Notes: generated by a model not told the origin, from the sequence alone. Shown: positions 12,367-21,151, counted from the first letter of the stretch. The stretch is DNA of 64,000 nucleotides from CAWJLS01 sp963843755 (GCA_963843755.1 CAWJLS010000012.1:62001-126000), one strand, 5' to 3'. Numbers and translations are program-made.

Positions 12367-13644
12367 ATGGCAGACAAGTCCATCGTCCTGGCCGCACCGG
12401 TCCGGACGCCGATCGGCAAGTTCGGCGGCGGTCTCTCGTCGTTGACGGCCGCCGACCTCGGCACCGCCGCCGCGACGGCGTGCCTCGCCCGCGCCGGCCT
12501 CGACCCCGACCGGGTCGACCAGACCCTGTTCGGCCACGGCCGCCAAGCCGGCTGCGGCCCGAACACCGCCCGCCAGATCGCCTTCCGCGCCGACATCCCG
12601 GTCGAGCGTCCGGCCTTCACGATCAACCAGGCCTGCGCCTCCGGCCTCCAGACGGTCCTCTCCGCCGCCCGCCACATCCTGCTCGGCGAGGCGCAGGTGG
12701 TGCTCGCCGGCGGCGTCGAGAGCATGTCGAACACCCCGTACCTGCTGCCGCGCGCCCGCTGGGGCTACCGCCTGGGGCAGGAGCAGATCGTCGACGGCAT
12801 GTACCGGGACGGCTTCGACGACCCCCTCTCCGGCCTGGTCATGGGGGCCACCGCCGAAGAGCTGGGCGAGGAGCGCGGGATCACCCGCGAGCAGGCCGAC
12901 GCCTACGCCCTCGAGAGCCAGCACCGCTGCGAGAGCGCCCGCAAGAGCGGACGGTTCGACAGCGAGATCGTGCCGATCGAGGTCCCCGGCCGCAAGGGGA
13001 CGACGACCACGGTGCGCGCCGACGAGCACCCGCGCGACGGCGTCACCCTCGAGCAGCTCGGCAAGCTGCCGACCGTCTTCCGCGACGGCGGCTCGGTCAC
13101 CCCCGGCAACGCCTCCGGCATCACCGACGGCGCGGCGGCGGTGATCGTCGCCTCGGCGGAGGCGGCCGAGGAGCTGGGGCTGCCCGTGGTGGCACGCCTG
13201 GTCGACTGGCAGGTGGTGGGAGTCGATCCCCGGATCATGGGCATCGGTCCGGTCCCGGCGGTCCGGGGGCTGTTCGAGAAGACCGGCCTCGGGCCGTCCG
13301 ACGTCGACTCCGTCGAGCTCAACGAGGCCTTCGCCACCCAGGTGCTCGCCTGCCTCGACGCCCTCGACGACCTCGACCTCGGGTTCGACCGGACCCGGGT
13401 CAACCCGGACGGCGGCGCCATCGCCCTCGGTCACCCGATCGGCTGTACCGGTACCCGCATCCTGGTCACCCTGCTCCACGGCATGGAGCAGCGCGGCGAG
13501 CGCCGGGGCATCGCCACCCTGTGCGTCTCCGGCGGCCTCGGTGCCGCGGTTTTAGTGGAACGCCCCCCAACCCCTCGATCCCCTTCGCCCCCTCGCGGGG
13601 GGAAGGGGACGCCCCCACCCGAGGGTCTCGCGGGCTCGATGTGA
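12367..13644 (+). CDS. Acetyl-CoA acetyltransferase (thiolase)
   Basis: Thiolase that condenses or cleaves acyl-CoA with CoA. The nucleophilic Cys lies in NQACASGLQTVL, the His in NPDGGAIALGHPIGCTGTR, and the second Cys in LCVSGGLGAAV. 425 residues, about 30 longer than usual. The normal C-terminus ends near GAAVLVER; the remaining Pro/Gly-rich residues are translated from repeat B, which also supplies the stop codon. It sits between two crotonases, giving hydration/isomerisation and thiolysis steps in one cluster. Confidence 0.93.
   Translation: MADKSIVLAAPVRTPIGKFGGGLSSLTAADLGTAAATACLARAGLDPDRVDQTLFGHGRQAGCGPNTARQIAFRADIPVERPAFTINQACASGLQTVLSAARHILLGEAQVVLAGGVESMSNTPYLLPRARWGYRLGQEQIVDGMYRDGFDDPLSGLVMGATAEELGEERGITREQADAYALESQHRCESARKSGRFDSEIVPIEVPGRKGTTTTVRADEHPRDGVTLEQLGKLPTVFRDGGSVTPGNASGITDGAAAVIVASAEAAEELGLPVVARLVDWQVVGVDPRIMGIGPVPAVRGLFEKTGLGPSDVDSVELNEAFATQVLACLDALDDLDLGFDRTRVNPDGGAIALGHPIGCTGTRILVTLLHGMEQRGERRGIATLCVSGGLGAAVLVERPPTPRSPSPPRGGKGTPPPEGLAGSM
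13561..13627 (+). repeat. Dispersed GC-rich repeat, copy B
   Basis: Plus-orientation copy, CGCCCCCCAACCCCTCGATC through GGGGACGCCCCCACCC to GAGGGTC, with an internal stem CCCCCTCGCGGGGGG. It lies inside the 3' end of the thiolase reading frame and gives it a foreign Pro/Gly-rich tail. Confidence 0.7.
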
Positions 13645-13683
13645 AGCTTCACTGGATAGACCACCCACTGGAGGAAACACACC

Positions 13684-14463
13684 ATGTCCAACGACGTCGT
13701 ACTGCGTGAGGACCAAGGCCGCGTCGCCATCCTCACGATCAACCGCCCCGAGGCGATGAACGCCCTCAACCAGCAGGTGCGCGACCGGATCCTGGAGCAC
13801 CTGGAGGCGATCGCGACCGACGACTCGATCGGCGCCGTGGTCGTCACCGGCCAGGGCGAGAAGGCGTTCATCGCCGGCGCCGACATCAAGGAGTTCGACG
13901 GCCGGAGCCCGTTCGACCAGCGCGCGGCCATGGCCAGCCCGCGGGTGTTCGACGTGATGGCCACCTTCCCGAAGCCGGTGATCGCGATGATCAACGGCTA
14001 CTGCCTGGGCGGCGGCTGCGAGCTGGCCATGTCGTGCGACATCCGCATCGCCTCGGACCAGGCCCGGCTGGGCCAGCCGGAGATCAACCTGGGGCTGATC
14101 CCGGGCGGCGGCGGCACCCAGCGGCTGCCCCGGCTGGTCGGCATGGGCCATGCCATGCGGCTGATCCTGACCGGCGAGATGATCCCGGCGGCCGAGGCGA
14201 AGGAGATCGGGCTGGTCGAGAAGGTGGTTCCGGCCGACGAGCTGCGGGAGACGACGCTGGCGCTGGCGTCGAAGATCGCGTCGATGAGCCCGGTCACCCT
14301 GCGGGTGGCGAAGGAGGCTCTGCGGGCGAGCGAGCGGCTGGCGATCGAGGAGGGCATCCTCTACGAGCGCGACCTGTTCTGCTTGTGCTTCTCGACCGAG
14401 GACATGGCCGAGGGGGTGGATGCGTTCATCAACAAGCGGAAGGCGGAGTGGAAGGGGCGTTGA
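13684..14463 (+). CDS. Enoyl-CoA hydratase (crotonase family)
   Basis: 259 residues, standard enoyl-CoA hydratase length. Oxyanion-hole segment FIAGADIKEF; catalytic glutamates in GGGCELAM and GQPEINLG; C-terminus DAFINKRKAEWKGR, typical of short-chain hydratases (Crt/PaaF type). It starts 39 bp after the thiolase stop with GGAGG before the ATG, so it is likely in the same transcript. It probably hydrates crotonyl-CoA or another short enoyl-CoA. Confidence 0.94.
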   Translation: MSNDVVLREDQGRVAILTINRPEAMNALNQQVRDRILEHLEAIATDDSIGAVVVTGQGEKAFIAGADIKEFDGRSPFDQRAAMASPRVFDVMATFPKPVIAMINGYCLGGGCELAMSCDIRIASDQARLGQPEINLGLIPGGGGTQRLPRLVGMGHAMRLILTGEMIPAAEAKEIGLVEKVVPADELRETTLALASKIASMSPVTLRVAKEALRASERLAIEEGILYERDLFCLCFSTEDMAEGVDAFINKRKAEWKGR

Positions 14464-14526
14464 GAGCCGCGGCGGCTCGGTAGGTCCCCGGCCCGAAGCC
14501 GACGAGCCGGGGCCGGGGGTTCGCCG

Positions 14527-14687
14527 GGAGAGGTCCGGGCGGCGCCGGCTCCGGGACGGCGCACGAACTGGGGGGTTGGGGGCTCAACGTGCGCCTCGAC
14601 ATGGTCCGCGTCGGGCCGCGTCGGCTCGCGATCGCTATGGCGGACGCGGCCCATGACGCCCTCCACCGTCACCGCCCGGACCTCTCC
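14527..14687 (-). repeat. Structured element R1 (covarying three-stem repeat)
   Basis: About 161 nt, read on the minus strand. Closing stem 14672-14687 with 14527-14542 (16 bp, perfect). Hairpin P2 pairs 14600-14612 with 14643-14655 (CATGG and CGCGTC blocks around a 2-nt mismatch). Hairpin P3 pairs 14558-14565 with 14588-14595 (GGCGCACG/CGTGCGCC) around a 22-nt loop. Invariant motifs shared with R2 and R3 are CGGTGGAGGGCGT before P2 and GTCCCGGAGCC after P3. Stem sequences differ from R2 and R3 but stay paired. Confidence 0.75.
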
Positions 14688-15001
14688 ACGTCCGCAACGC
14701 TCGTTGGCTCGGCGGCCCCCCCCTCCCCAATCCTCCACGTCCTGAGCTACCTCTCACTCCCGTGTGGATGAGAGGAGAGCGATGAAGAACGGACTGCAGC
14801 CAGTTCGAGGAGGAGGCTGAAAGACCTCCAGGAAAGGAGCGACTCGGACCACCACAGGTGCGCCGGGGATCGTCCCCGCAGAGGGCTCTTCCTCAAAGGG
14901 GTCGGCGAGCGCGCACGCGGGCCGTGACCACGCCTACGAACCATCGGCCGCAAGCCGAAACAGGCCGGCCCGTGGGAGGTAAGAGGCAGCCGTTTCGCAG
15001 G

Positions 15002-15164
15002 GGGAGCGGGTGGAGAGGCGACGGTGGAGGGCGTTGAGGAGCGCGCTCTCGGGAACACCTGAGCAGCCATCGAGCGTCGGCGCGCTCCGAACCGAGCCGC
15101 GCGTTGATCCCCCAACCGTCCAGTTCGCGTGGCGTCCCGGAGCCGCGCCTCTCCACCCGCTCCC
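15002..15164 (+). repeat. Structured element R2 (covarying three-stem repeat)
   Basis: About 163 nt, plus orientation. Closing stem 15002-15020 with 15146-15164 (19 bp, perfect). P2 pairs 15038-15046 with 15080-15088 (GGAGCGCGC/GCGCGCTCC). P3 pairs 15096-15103 with 15126-15133, one G-U pair, around the conserved 22-nt loop ending CCAACCGTCCAGTT. The same invariant motifs as R1 and R3 are present. It lies downstream of both flanking genes, which converge. Confidence 0.75.
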
Positions 15165-15203
15165 GGCGAACCCCTCCTACGCCGCGTCTCCCGCCAGCCC
15201 GCC

Positions 15204-16196
15204 TCAGTCCCCCAGGACGTAGCCGAAGATCAACGGCGCGACGATCGACGCGTCCGACTGGATGATGAACTTGGGCGTGTCCACGTCCAGCTTGCCCCAG
15301 GTGATCTTCTCGTTCGGCACCGCCCCCGAGTAGCCACCGTAGCTCGCCGGCGCGTCGCCGATCTGGGCGAAGTAGCCCCAGTACGGCGTCTCCTCACGCT
15401 TCAGGTCCTGAATCAGGCACGGCACGGCGCAGATGGCGAAGTCGCCGGCGATGCCGCCGCCGACCTGGAAGAAGCCGACCGACGGCGCGTCCGTGCTCCG
15501 CCCGTCGTGCCGCTCGTACCACTCCATCACCGCCTGGAACTGCTCCGTCCCCGTCCGCACCACCTGGTGGTGGGGCACCTTCCCGCGCATCACCGCCGCG
15601 GCGAAGATGTTGCCGGTGGTCGAGTCCTCCCAGCCCGGGCTCCAGACCGGGATCCCCATCTCCATCGCCGCCAGCATCCACGAGCGCGACGGGTCGACCT
15701 GGTAGTGGGGCTCGAGCTCGCCCGAGCCGAGCAGGTCGAACAGGTACTCCGAGGGGAGCCTGCGCACCCCCTCCTCCGCGGCCTTCGACCAGCGGTCGAT
15801 CAGGCGGTGCTCGAGCTCGCGCATCACCGTCTCCGGGATGCAGGTGTCGGTCACCCGGTTGAAGCCCTGGTCGTAGAGAGCCTTTTCGTCCGCGGCGGAG
15901 AGCGCACGCCAGTTGCGGATCACCTGGTACTCGCCGTGGGCCACGAGGTTGAATACGTCCTCTTCGAGGTTCGCGCCCGTACAAGAGATTGCATGAACCT
16001 TTCCAGAACGAATCATGCGCGCCAGGATGACGCCCAGCTCGCCGGTCGACATGGCGCCGGCCAGGCTGACGAGCATGGCGCCGCCGGCGTCGAGGTGCTC
16101 TTCGTAGGCGCGCGCCGCCTCGACCGTCTCGCGGGCGTTGAAGTGGAGGAAGTGCTGGTCCAGGAACGCCCGGACCGGGTGCTGGGTCGCGGTCAT
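15204..16196 (-). CDS. Deoxyhypusine synthase family protein
   Basis: 330 residues from ATG 16196, behind GGGAGG; an upstream ATG at 16280 adds an unlikely 28 residues. Deoxyhypusine synthase transfers an aminobutyl group from spermidine to eIF5A Lys in eukaryotes and archaea. Bacteria lack eIF5A, so the role here is probably modified-polyamine synthesis or another NAD-dependent transfer. Family features: SLAGAMSTGELG, SCTGANLEED, FFQVGGGIAGDF, and the catalytic-lysine segment ITWGKLDVD, with DASIVAPLIFGYVLG at the end. No polyamine gene is adjacent. Confidence 0.85.
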   Translation of the reverse strand: MTATQHPVRAFLDQHFLHFNARETVEAARAYEEHLDAGGAMLVSLAGAMSTGELGVILARMIRSGKVHAISCTGANLEEDVFNLVAHGEYQVIRNWRALSAADEKALYDQGFNRVTDTCIPETVMRELEHRLIDRWSKAAEEGVRRLPSEYLFDLLGSGELEPHYQVDPSRSWMLAAMEMGIPVWSPGWEDSTTGNIFAAAVMRGKVPHHQVVRTGTEQFQAVMEWYERHDGRSTDAPSVGFFQVGGGIAGDFAICAVPCLIQDLKREETPYWGYFAQIGDAPASYGGYSGAVPNEKITWGKLDVDTPKFIIQSDASIVAPLIFGYVLGD

Positions 16197-16458
16197 GACT
16201 GCCTCCCGTTGCCGGGTCACTTCCCGGCCGACATCGGTGTGGGATCGTTCGGAATCGCGGCGCGGTGGCGGGGACCGCACCGACGCCGGCCCGCGAGTCT
16301 AGCAGCCGGCAGCCGGCCGCCACAGAGCAATCTCTCTCCGCGAGCCGTCTCCCCGTCCCGTCTCCCCTTCGAAGAGCACTGACAAAGAGTAAGGGGACTT
16401 TGCGCTCTGCGCGCCCCGACAAGCGACGAACGAGAGCAAGCACGAGATCAAGAATTCA

Positions 16459-18168
16459 GTGAGCATCCGGAGCCGAACCGTCCTGATCGCCATGAGCGTT
16501 CTGTTCGTGGTCACCCTGGTGACCGCGATGGTTTTGGAGGTCCGGGACGACGACGCGGTCCACGCGCGGGCGGCGAGCCAGCTCGAGACGGCCCTCGAGA
16601 CCGCCCGCCAGATCGAGGCGGAGCGGGCCGACCGGCTGGCGCTCCAGGCCGAGATCCTCACCGACGTCCTCCCTCTCACCGACTCGCTGGCCGCGGGCGA
16701 CCGGGGGACGACCGGACGGCTGCTCGACGAGTTCGCCGCCCGGCCCCGAACGGCCGACACGATCCTGGTGCTCGACCGCCACGGCGAGCCGCTGGCCGCT
16801 ACCGGCAGCAACCTCGCCCTCGGCCGGGTCCTGGCGGCGCGCGGGCCGCGGGGGCCGAATGCACTGACGCCGCGCCCCGGCTCCCTGGTGGCGGCCGGCG
16901 GGCGGCTCTACGGCATCCTCACCCGCCAGCTCATCGATCACGCGTCGCGCGCGCCCCTCGGCACCCTGGTGATCGCCGAGGACGTGGGCAGCGACGAGGC
17001 CACGGACCTCTCCCGCCTGAGCGGCTCCGAAGTGGTGCTGCTGGCCGACGGCCGGTCGGTGGCGAGCACTCTCCCCCTGGGCACGGCCGCCGAGGTCGAC
17101 GCCATCGCCGCCGGCCTGGCGGCCGACGTCGCGACCGAGGTCGAGCTTCGCGGCCGGCCCTACCTGGCACGGCTCCAGCCGCAGGCGACCGGACCGGGCA
17201 CCGGCCGGCTGCTGCTCAGCAGCTTGAGCGCCGAGTCGTCCGCCATCGGCGCCGCGCGCCTGGTGATCCTGCTCGGCCTGGCCGGCGCCCTGATCGCCTC
17301 GCCGCTGCTGTGGCTCGGCGGCTACCGGCTGCAGCGGGCGCTCTCCGGCCTGAGCCAGGTGATGGCCGAGACCGCGGTGACCGGACGTCTGGAGCGCGAG
17401 CTCGCGAACGAGTCGCTGGTCGACCGCTGGGCGTCGCCCGAGGTCGGCCAGTTGGAAGCGTCGTTCCACAGCCTGATGAAGACCGTCGAGGAGAGCCTGC
17501 GGGACCGGGAGCGCTCCTACGTGGAGGCGGTCGGCGCAGTGGTGGCGGCGATCGACGCCCGCGACCACGAGACCACCGGCCATTCGTTCCGGGTCGCCCA
17601 CTATGCCCTGACGCTCGCCCGGTCGCTTGGCATCGACGGCGAGCGCCTCCAGGCGATCGAGTGGGGGGCGCTGCTCCACGACGTCGGCAAGATCGCGGTG
17701 CCGGACGCGATCCTGCGCAAGGCGGGCCAGCTCACGGAGGAGGAGTGGCACGTCATGCGCCAGCACCCCAACTGGGGGTTCGAGATGCTGGCGGACGTGA
17801 AGTTCCTGGAGCCGGCGCTCGAGATCGTCTACAGCCACCACGAGCGCTGGGACGGCGGCGGCTACCCGCGCGGCCTGCGCCGGCAGGAGATCCCGCTCAC
17901 CGCCCGGATCTTCGCCGTGGTCGACACCTACGACTCGATCACCTCCGACCGGCCCTACCGCCGGGCGCGGAGCCACGCCGAGGCGGTGACCGAGCTCTGC
18001 CGCGTGGCAGGGACGCAGCTCGACCCGGACGTGGTCGAGGCCTTCATCCGGATCTCGGAGGTGGAGCTGCGCCGGCTGCGCGAGCGCTCCGAGCGGCTGG
18101 ACCTCTCGACCCGCGTCCCGAGCGCCATCACCGAGCTCCCGCTCGGCGGGCTGAGCTCCCTCGCCTGA
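16459..18168 (+). CDS. Membrane sensor with HD-GYP domain (c-di-GMP phosphodiesterase)
   Basis: 569 residues, GTG start. A membrane segment (about 7-28) is followed by an extracytoplasmic sensor region (30-262) and a second membrane segment (about 266-292). A short HAMP-like linker comes next, then an HD-GYP domain with the metal-binding HD in LLHDVGK and the GYP signature in HHERWDGGGYPRGL. Expected to hydrolyse cyclic di-GMP in response to a periplasmic signal. No good Shine-Dalgarno is visible. It converges with the next gene with a 9-bp gap. Confidence 0.9.
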   Translation: MSIRSRTVLIAMSVLFVVTLVTAMVLEVRDDDAVHARAASQLETALETARQIEAERADRLALQAEILTDVLPLTDSLAAGDRGTTGRLLDEFAARPRTADTILVLDRHGEPLAATGSNLALGRVLAARGPRGPNALTPRPGSLVAAGGRLYGILTRQLIDHASRAPLGTLVIAEDVGSDEATDLSRLSGSEVVLLADGRSVASTLPLGTAAEVDAIAAGLAADVATEVELRGRPYLARLQPQATGPGTGRLLLSSLSAESSAIGAARLVILLGLAGALIASPLLWLGGYRLQRALSGLSQVMAETAVTGRLERELANESLVDRWASPEVGQLEASFHSLMKTVEESLRDRERSYVEAVGAVVAAIDARDHETTGHSFRVAHYALTLARSLGIDGERLQAIEWGALLHDVGKIAVPDAILRKAGQLTEEEWHVMRQHPNWGFEMLADVKFLEPALEIVYSHHERWDGGGYPRGLRRQEIPLTARIFAVVDTYDSITSDRPYRRARSHAEAVTELCRVAGTQLDPDVVEAFIRISEVELRRLRERSERLDLSTRVPSAITELPLGGLSSLA

Positions 18169-18177
18169 GCCGCCCGC

Positions 18178-19095
18178 TCAGGGCAGCCCGTAGCGCTTGC
18201 GCTTCTCCCACAGCGCCTTGCGGCTGATCCCCAGCAGCTCCGCCGCCCGCCCCTGGTGCCCGCGGGTGTAGGCGAGCGCACGCCGGATCTCCTCCGCCTC
18301 CATCTCGGCCAGCGTGCGCGGCGGGGCGCCGGCGCCCGACGGCGCCGCCGGATCGAGCGTCACCGGCCCGTCCGCCCCGGGCGCCAGGATCAGCTCCCGC
18401 TCGAGGACGTTCTTGAGCTGCCGCAGATTTCCCGGCCAGGGGTGACGGACCATCCACTCCCTCGCCCGGTCGGTGAGCACGGCGCCCGAGCGGGCGAACC
18501 GCTCCGCCAGGTCGACCAGCAGGCGGTCGATCAGGGCCGGCAGATCCTCCGGCCGCTCGCGCAGCGGCGGCACGCGGAAGGCGAGCACCTCGAGGCGGTA
18601 GAAGAGGTCGTCCCGGAAGGCGCCACGGCGCACCCGCTCCGGCAGGTCCTCGGAGCCCAGGGTCAGGAAGCGGGCGTCGGCCGCGCGCTCACGCCCACCG
18701 AGCGGTGCATAGACCCCTTCGGAGACCAGGCGCAAGAGCTTGGGCTGGGCACCGAGCGGCAGCTCCTCCACATGGTCCAAGAGCAGGCTGCCGCCGGCCG
18801 CCCGTTCGACCCGGCCGGGCTGGTCCTCGCCCGCGCCGGTGAACGCACCCCGGCGGTGGCCGAACAGCTCGGCCTCGAACAGGGCGCTGGGGATGGAGCC
18901 GGGATCGACCTCCACCAGCGGGCCGGCGCCCCGGGAGCTCGCGCGGTGGACGGCGCGGGCCAGGGCGGTCCGGCCGGTCCCCGGCTCGCCGACGATCAGG
19001 AGGGGCGCCTCGCTCGCCGCCGCCCGCTCGATGCCGGCCAGCCGCCGCGCGAGCGCGGGCTGGTCGGCGAGCAGGCGCGGCAGGGAGGTGCTCAA
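18178..19095 (-). CDS. Sigma-54 activator-like AAA+/Fis-HTH protein with altered Walker motifs
   Basis: 305 residues: AAA+ domain from the N-terminus, no receiver or sensor domain, and a C-terminal Fis-type HTH (IRRALAYTRGHQGRAAELLGISRKALWEKRKRYG). The sigma-54 contact motif GAFTGA (83-88) and the arginine-finger region FRDDLFYRLEV are present. The Walker A lysine is Arg (GEPGTGRT, 36-43) and the Walker B second acid is His (LLLDHVEEL, D107-H108). ATP hydrolysis may be weak or lost, so it could act as a DNA-binding modulator. The start overlaps the rsfS stop by 4 bp. Confidence 0.85.
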   Translation of the reverse strand: MSTSLPRLLADQPALARRLAGIERAAASEAPLLIVGEPGTGRTALARAVHRASSRGAGPLVEVDPGSIPSALFEAELFGHRRGAFTGAGEDQPGRVERAAGGSLLLDHVEELPLGAQPKLLRLVSEGVYAPLGGRERAADARFLTLGSEDLPERVRRGAFRDDLFYRLEVLAFRVPPLRERPEDLPALIDRLLVDLAERFARSGAVLTDRAREWMVRHPWPGNLRQLKNVLERELILAPGADGPVTLDPAAPSGAGAPPRTLAEMEAEEIRRALAYTRGHQGRAAELLGISRKALWEKRKRYGLP

Positions 19096-19478
19096 TCTGC
19101 GGGTCGGTCGGCGGCGAACGTGCCCGTCTCGTCGGGCGCGTCGGCCCAGAGGCGTTCCAGGGCGTAGAACTCGCGCGGCTCCGGCTGGAAGACGTGGATC
19201 ACCATGTCGCCGTAGTCGAGCAGGACCCAGTTGCCGCCCTGCTGCCCTTCCACGTGGAGCGGGCGGACGCCCTCCTTCTTCAGGTTCTCCAGCACGGCGT
19301 CGGAGATCGCCTGGACCTGGCGCTGGCTGGTGCCGCTACAGATCAGGAAGTAGTCGGTGAAGTCGGAGACGGGACCGAGGTGGAGAACCTTGAGGTCCTG
19401 GGCCTTGCGATCCAAGACCGCGTCGACCGCCACGCGGACGCGGGCGGTGGTGTCGGTGGTGTCGAGAGCCGGGGTCAT
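19092..19478 (-). CDS. rsfS: Ribosome silencing factor RsfS
   Basis: RsfS binds uL14 on the 50S subunit and blocks subunit joining during starvation. 128 residues. Family segments: KAQDLKVLHLG, SDFTDYFLICSGTSQRQVQAI, and NWVLLDYGDMVIHVFQPEPREFY. It overlaps nadD by 4 bp and the sigma-54-activator-like gene by 4 bp, so all are translationally coupled. Confidence 0.96.
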   Translation of the reverse strand: MTPALDTTDTTARVRVAVDAVLDRKAQDLKVLHLGPVSDFTDYFLICSGTSQRQVQAISDAVLENLKKEGVRPLHVEGQQGGNWVLLDYGDMVIHVFQPEPREFYALERLWADAPDETGTFAADRPAD

Positions 19479-20092
19479 CGATAGAAGCGGTACTTCTCCA
19501 GATAGTTTAGCACCCGGGGGTGCAGCCAGGTCTCGCCCAGGGACTCGCCGGCGGCCAGCCGTCGGCGGATCTCGGTCGAGGACACGTCGAGCGTCAAGTC
19601 GGTGAACAGGTCGAGACCGCCGTCGTCGAGCAGCGCCCGAAGCTCGTCGGGCAGGCCGTCCCGGAGCCGCTCCGGCTCCGCCCCGGGGCGCACCAGGACC
19701 GCCAGGCGCGCGAGCCCGAGGATGTCGCGCCAGCGGCGCCAGGTGGCGAGGCCCCCGAGCGAGTCGGAGCCGATGATCAGGTGCAGGCTCGCCTCCGGAG
19801 AGCTCGTCCGGAGCTGCTCCAGGGTCTCCACCGTGTAGGTCGTCCGGTCGGGCCGCAGCTCGATCGGCGAAACGAACAGCCCGGGCTCGTCGAGCACGGC
19901 CAGCTCCACCATGGTGAAGCGGCAGACGGCCGGCGCCTCGGGCAGGTCCGCCGGCGCGCTCTTGTGGGGCGGCCGGGCGGTTGGCACGTAGAGGACCCGG
20001 TCGAGCCCCAACCGCCGGCGCACGTCCTGGACCGGCCGCACGTGGCCCGCGTGGGGCGGGTCGAAGCTGCCGCCGAAGACGCCCAGCCTCAC
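19475..20092 (-). CDS. nadD: Nicotinate-nucleotide adenylyltransferase NadD
   Basis: Adenylates nicotinate mononucleotide to deamido-NAD in NAD synthesis. 205 residues. The nucleotidyltransferase signature GGSFDPPHAGHV is at residues 5-16 and the second motif SSTEIRRRL is near the C-terminus. It overlaps obgE upstream and rsfS downstream by 4 bp each, the common obgE-nadD-rsfS arrangement. Confidence 0.96.
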   Translation of the reverse strand: MRLGVFGGSFDPPHAGHVRPVQDVRRRLGLDRVLYVPTARPPHKSAPADLPEAPAVCRFTMVELAVLDEPGLFVSPIELRPDRTTYTVETLEQLRTSSPEASLHLIIGSDSLGGLATWRRWRDILGLARLAVLVRPGAEPERLRDGLPDELRALLDDGGLDLFTDLTLDVSSTEIRRRLAAGESLGETWLHPRVLNYLEKYRFYR

Positions 20093-21150
20093 GGCGTCCC
20101 CTCCTCGTCCTCCCGCTCCTCCGCCTCCCGACGGCGCGCCGCCTCGAGACGCCGCGCGGCGTCGTGGACCAGGTCGGCGAGGCCTTCGCCGGTGACCGCG
20201 CTCAGCTCCCGATAGGCCAGACCGCGGGCCGCGGCCGCCTCCTTCAACTGCCGGCGCCGCTCGTCTCCGGCCGCGTCGAGCTTGCTGCCGACGATCAGCC
20301 GGGAGCGCTGGAGCAGGCCCGGGTCGAACGCTTCGAGCTCACGCTCGATCGCCGCCAGGTCGTCGGCGGCATCCCCCTCGCTGACCCCATCGGCCCCGGT
20401 GGCCGACAGGTCGACGAGGTGGACCAGCACCCGGCAGCGCTCCACGTGGCGCAGGAACTGGTGGCCGAGCCCGGCGCCTTCGGCCGCGCCGGCGATCAGC
20501 CCCGGCAGGTCGGCGATGACGAAGGGCTCCTCGGTCGGCCCCCGGTCGACCACGCCGAGCTGGGGGACGAGCGTCGTGAACGGGTAGTCGGCGATCTTCG
20601 GGCGCGCCGCCGACAGCCGGCTGATGAGGGTCGACTTGCCGGCGTTGGGCAGCCCGACGAGGCCGACGTCGGCGAGTAGCTTGAGCTCGAGCCGCAGCCG
20701 GCGCTCCTGCCCCTCGCCCCCGGGATCGGCACGCCGGGGCGCCTGGTTGGTGGAGCTCTTGAACCGGGCGTTGCCGCGCCCCCCGGCGCCTCCCGCGGCG
20801 ACCACCAGGCGCTGGCCTTCGTCGAGGATCTCGCCCAGCGGCTCGCCGGTCTCGGCGTCGCTCACCTCGGTGCCCGGAGGGACCCGGATCACGAGATCGT
20901 CGCCGCTCCGGCCGGTGCGGTTCGATCCTTCGCCGTGGCGGCCGCGCTCGGCGGCGTAGAGCTGGCGGAAGCGCAGGTGGTGGAGGGTGTTGACCGACTC
21001 GTCGCCCACCAGGACGACCGAGCCGCCGTCACCGCCATCGCCGCCCGAGGGGCCACCCTTCGGGACGTACTTCTCGCGACGAAATGCGACGCAGCCGTTG
21101 CCGCCGTTGCCTCCCCGGACCTCGATGGTGGTTTCGTCGAGAAAGCGCAA
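20089..21150 (-). CDS. obgE: GTPase ObgE/CgtA
   Basis: Large ribosome-assembly and stress GTPase. 353 residues: Gly-rich OBG fold (1-160; e.g. GGNGGNGCVAFRREKYVPKG) and G domain with G1 GLPNAGKST, G3 DLPGLI and the GSKLD motif in the NKxD position. The start is a TTG at 21148-21150 (reading LRFLDETTIEVRGG). Repeat C begins directly upstream, and its GGGGGGAGA forms the only visible ribosome-binding-like run. The next gene, nadD, overlaps by 4 bp. Confidence 0.95.
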   Translation of the reverse strand: MRFLDETTIEVRGGNGGNGCVAFRREKYVPKGGPSGGDGGDGGSVVLVGDESVNTLHHLRFRQLYAAERGRHGEGSNRTGRSGDDLVIRVPPGTEVSDAETGEPLGEILDEGQRLVVAAGGAGGRGNARFKSSTNQAPRRADPGGEGQERRLRLELKLLADVGLVGLPNAGKSTLISRLSAARPKIADYPFTTLVPQLGVVDRGPTEEPFVIADLPGLIAGAAEGAGLGHQFLRHVERCRVLVHLVDLSATGADGVSEGDAADDLAAIERELEAFDPGLLQRSRLIVGSKLDAAGDERRRQLKEAAAARGLAYRELSAVTGEGLADLVHDAARRLEAARRREAEEREDEEGTP

Positions 21151-21151
21151 T

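Larger units (their letters stand above)
14464..15203. other. 740-bp gene-poor convergent region carrying R1 and R2
   Basis: The stretch between two convergent genes contains structured elements R1 (minus) and R2 (plus), whose 5' ends face each other across 314 nt. That middle segment has a run of nine C near 14715, a CCTCTCA/TGAGAGG hairpin (14750-14775), and directly after it a GAGAGGAGAG ribosome-site-like run and a 12-codon open frame at 14782-14820 (MKNGLQPVRGGG). The tiny frame is noted only as a possibility; nothing else coding is seen. Confidence 0.5.
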
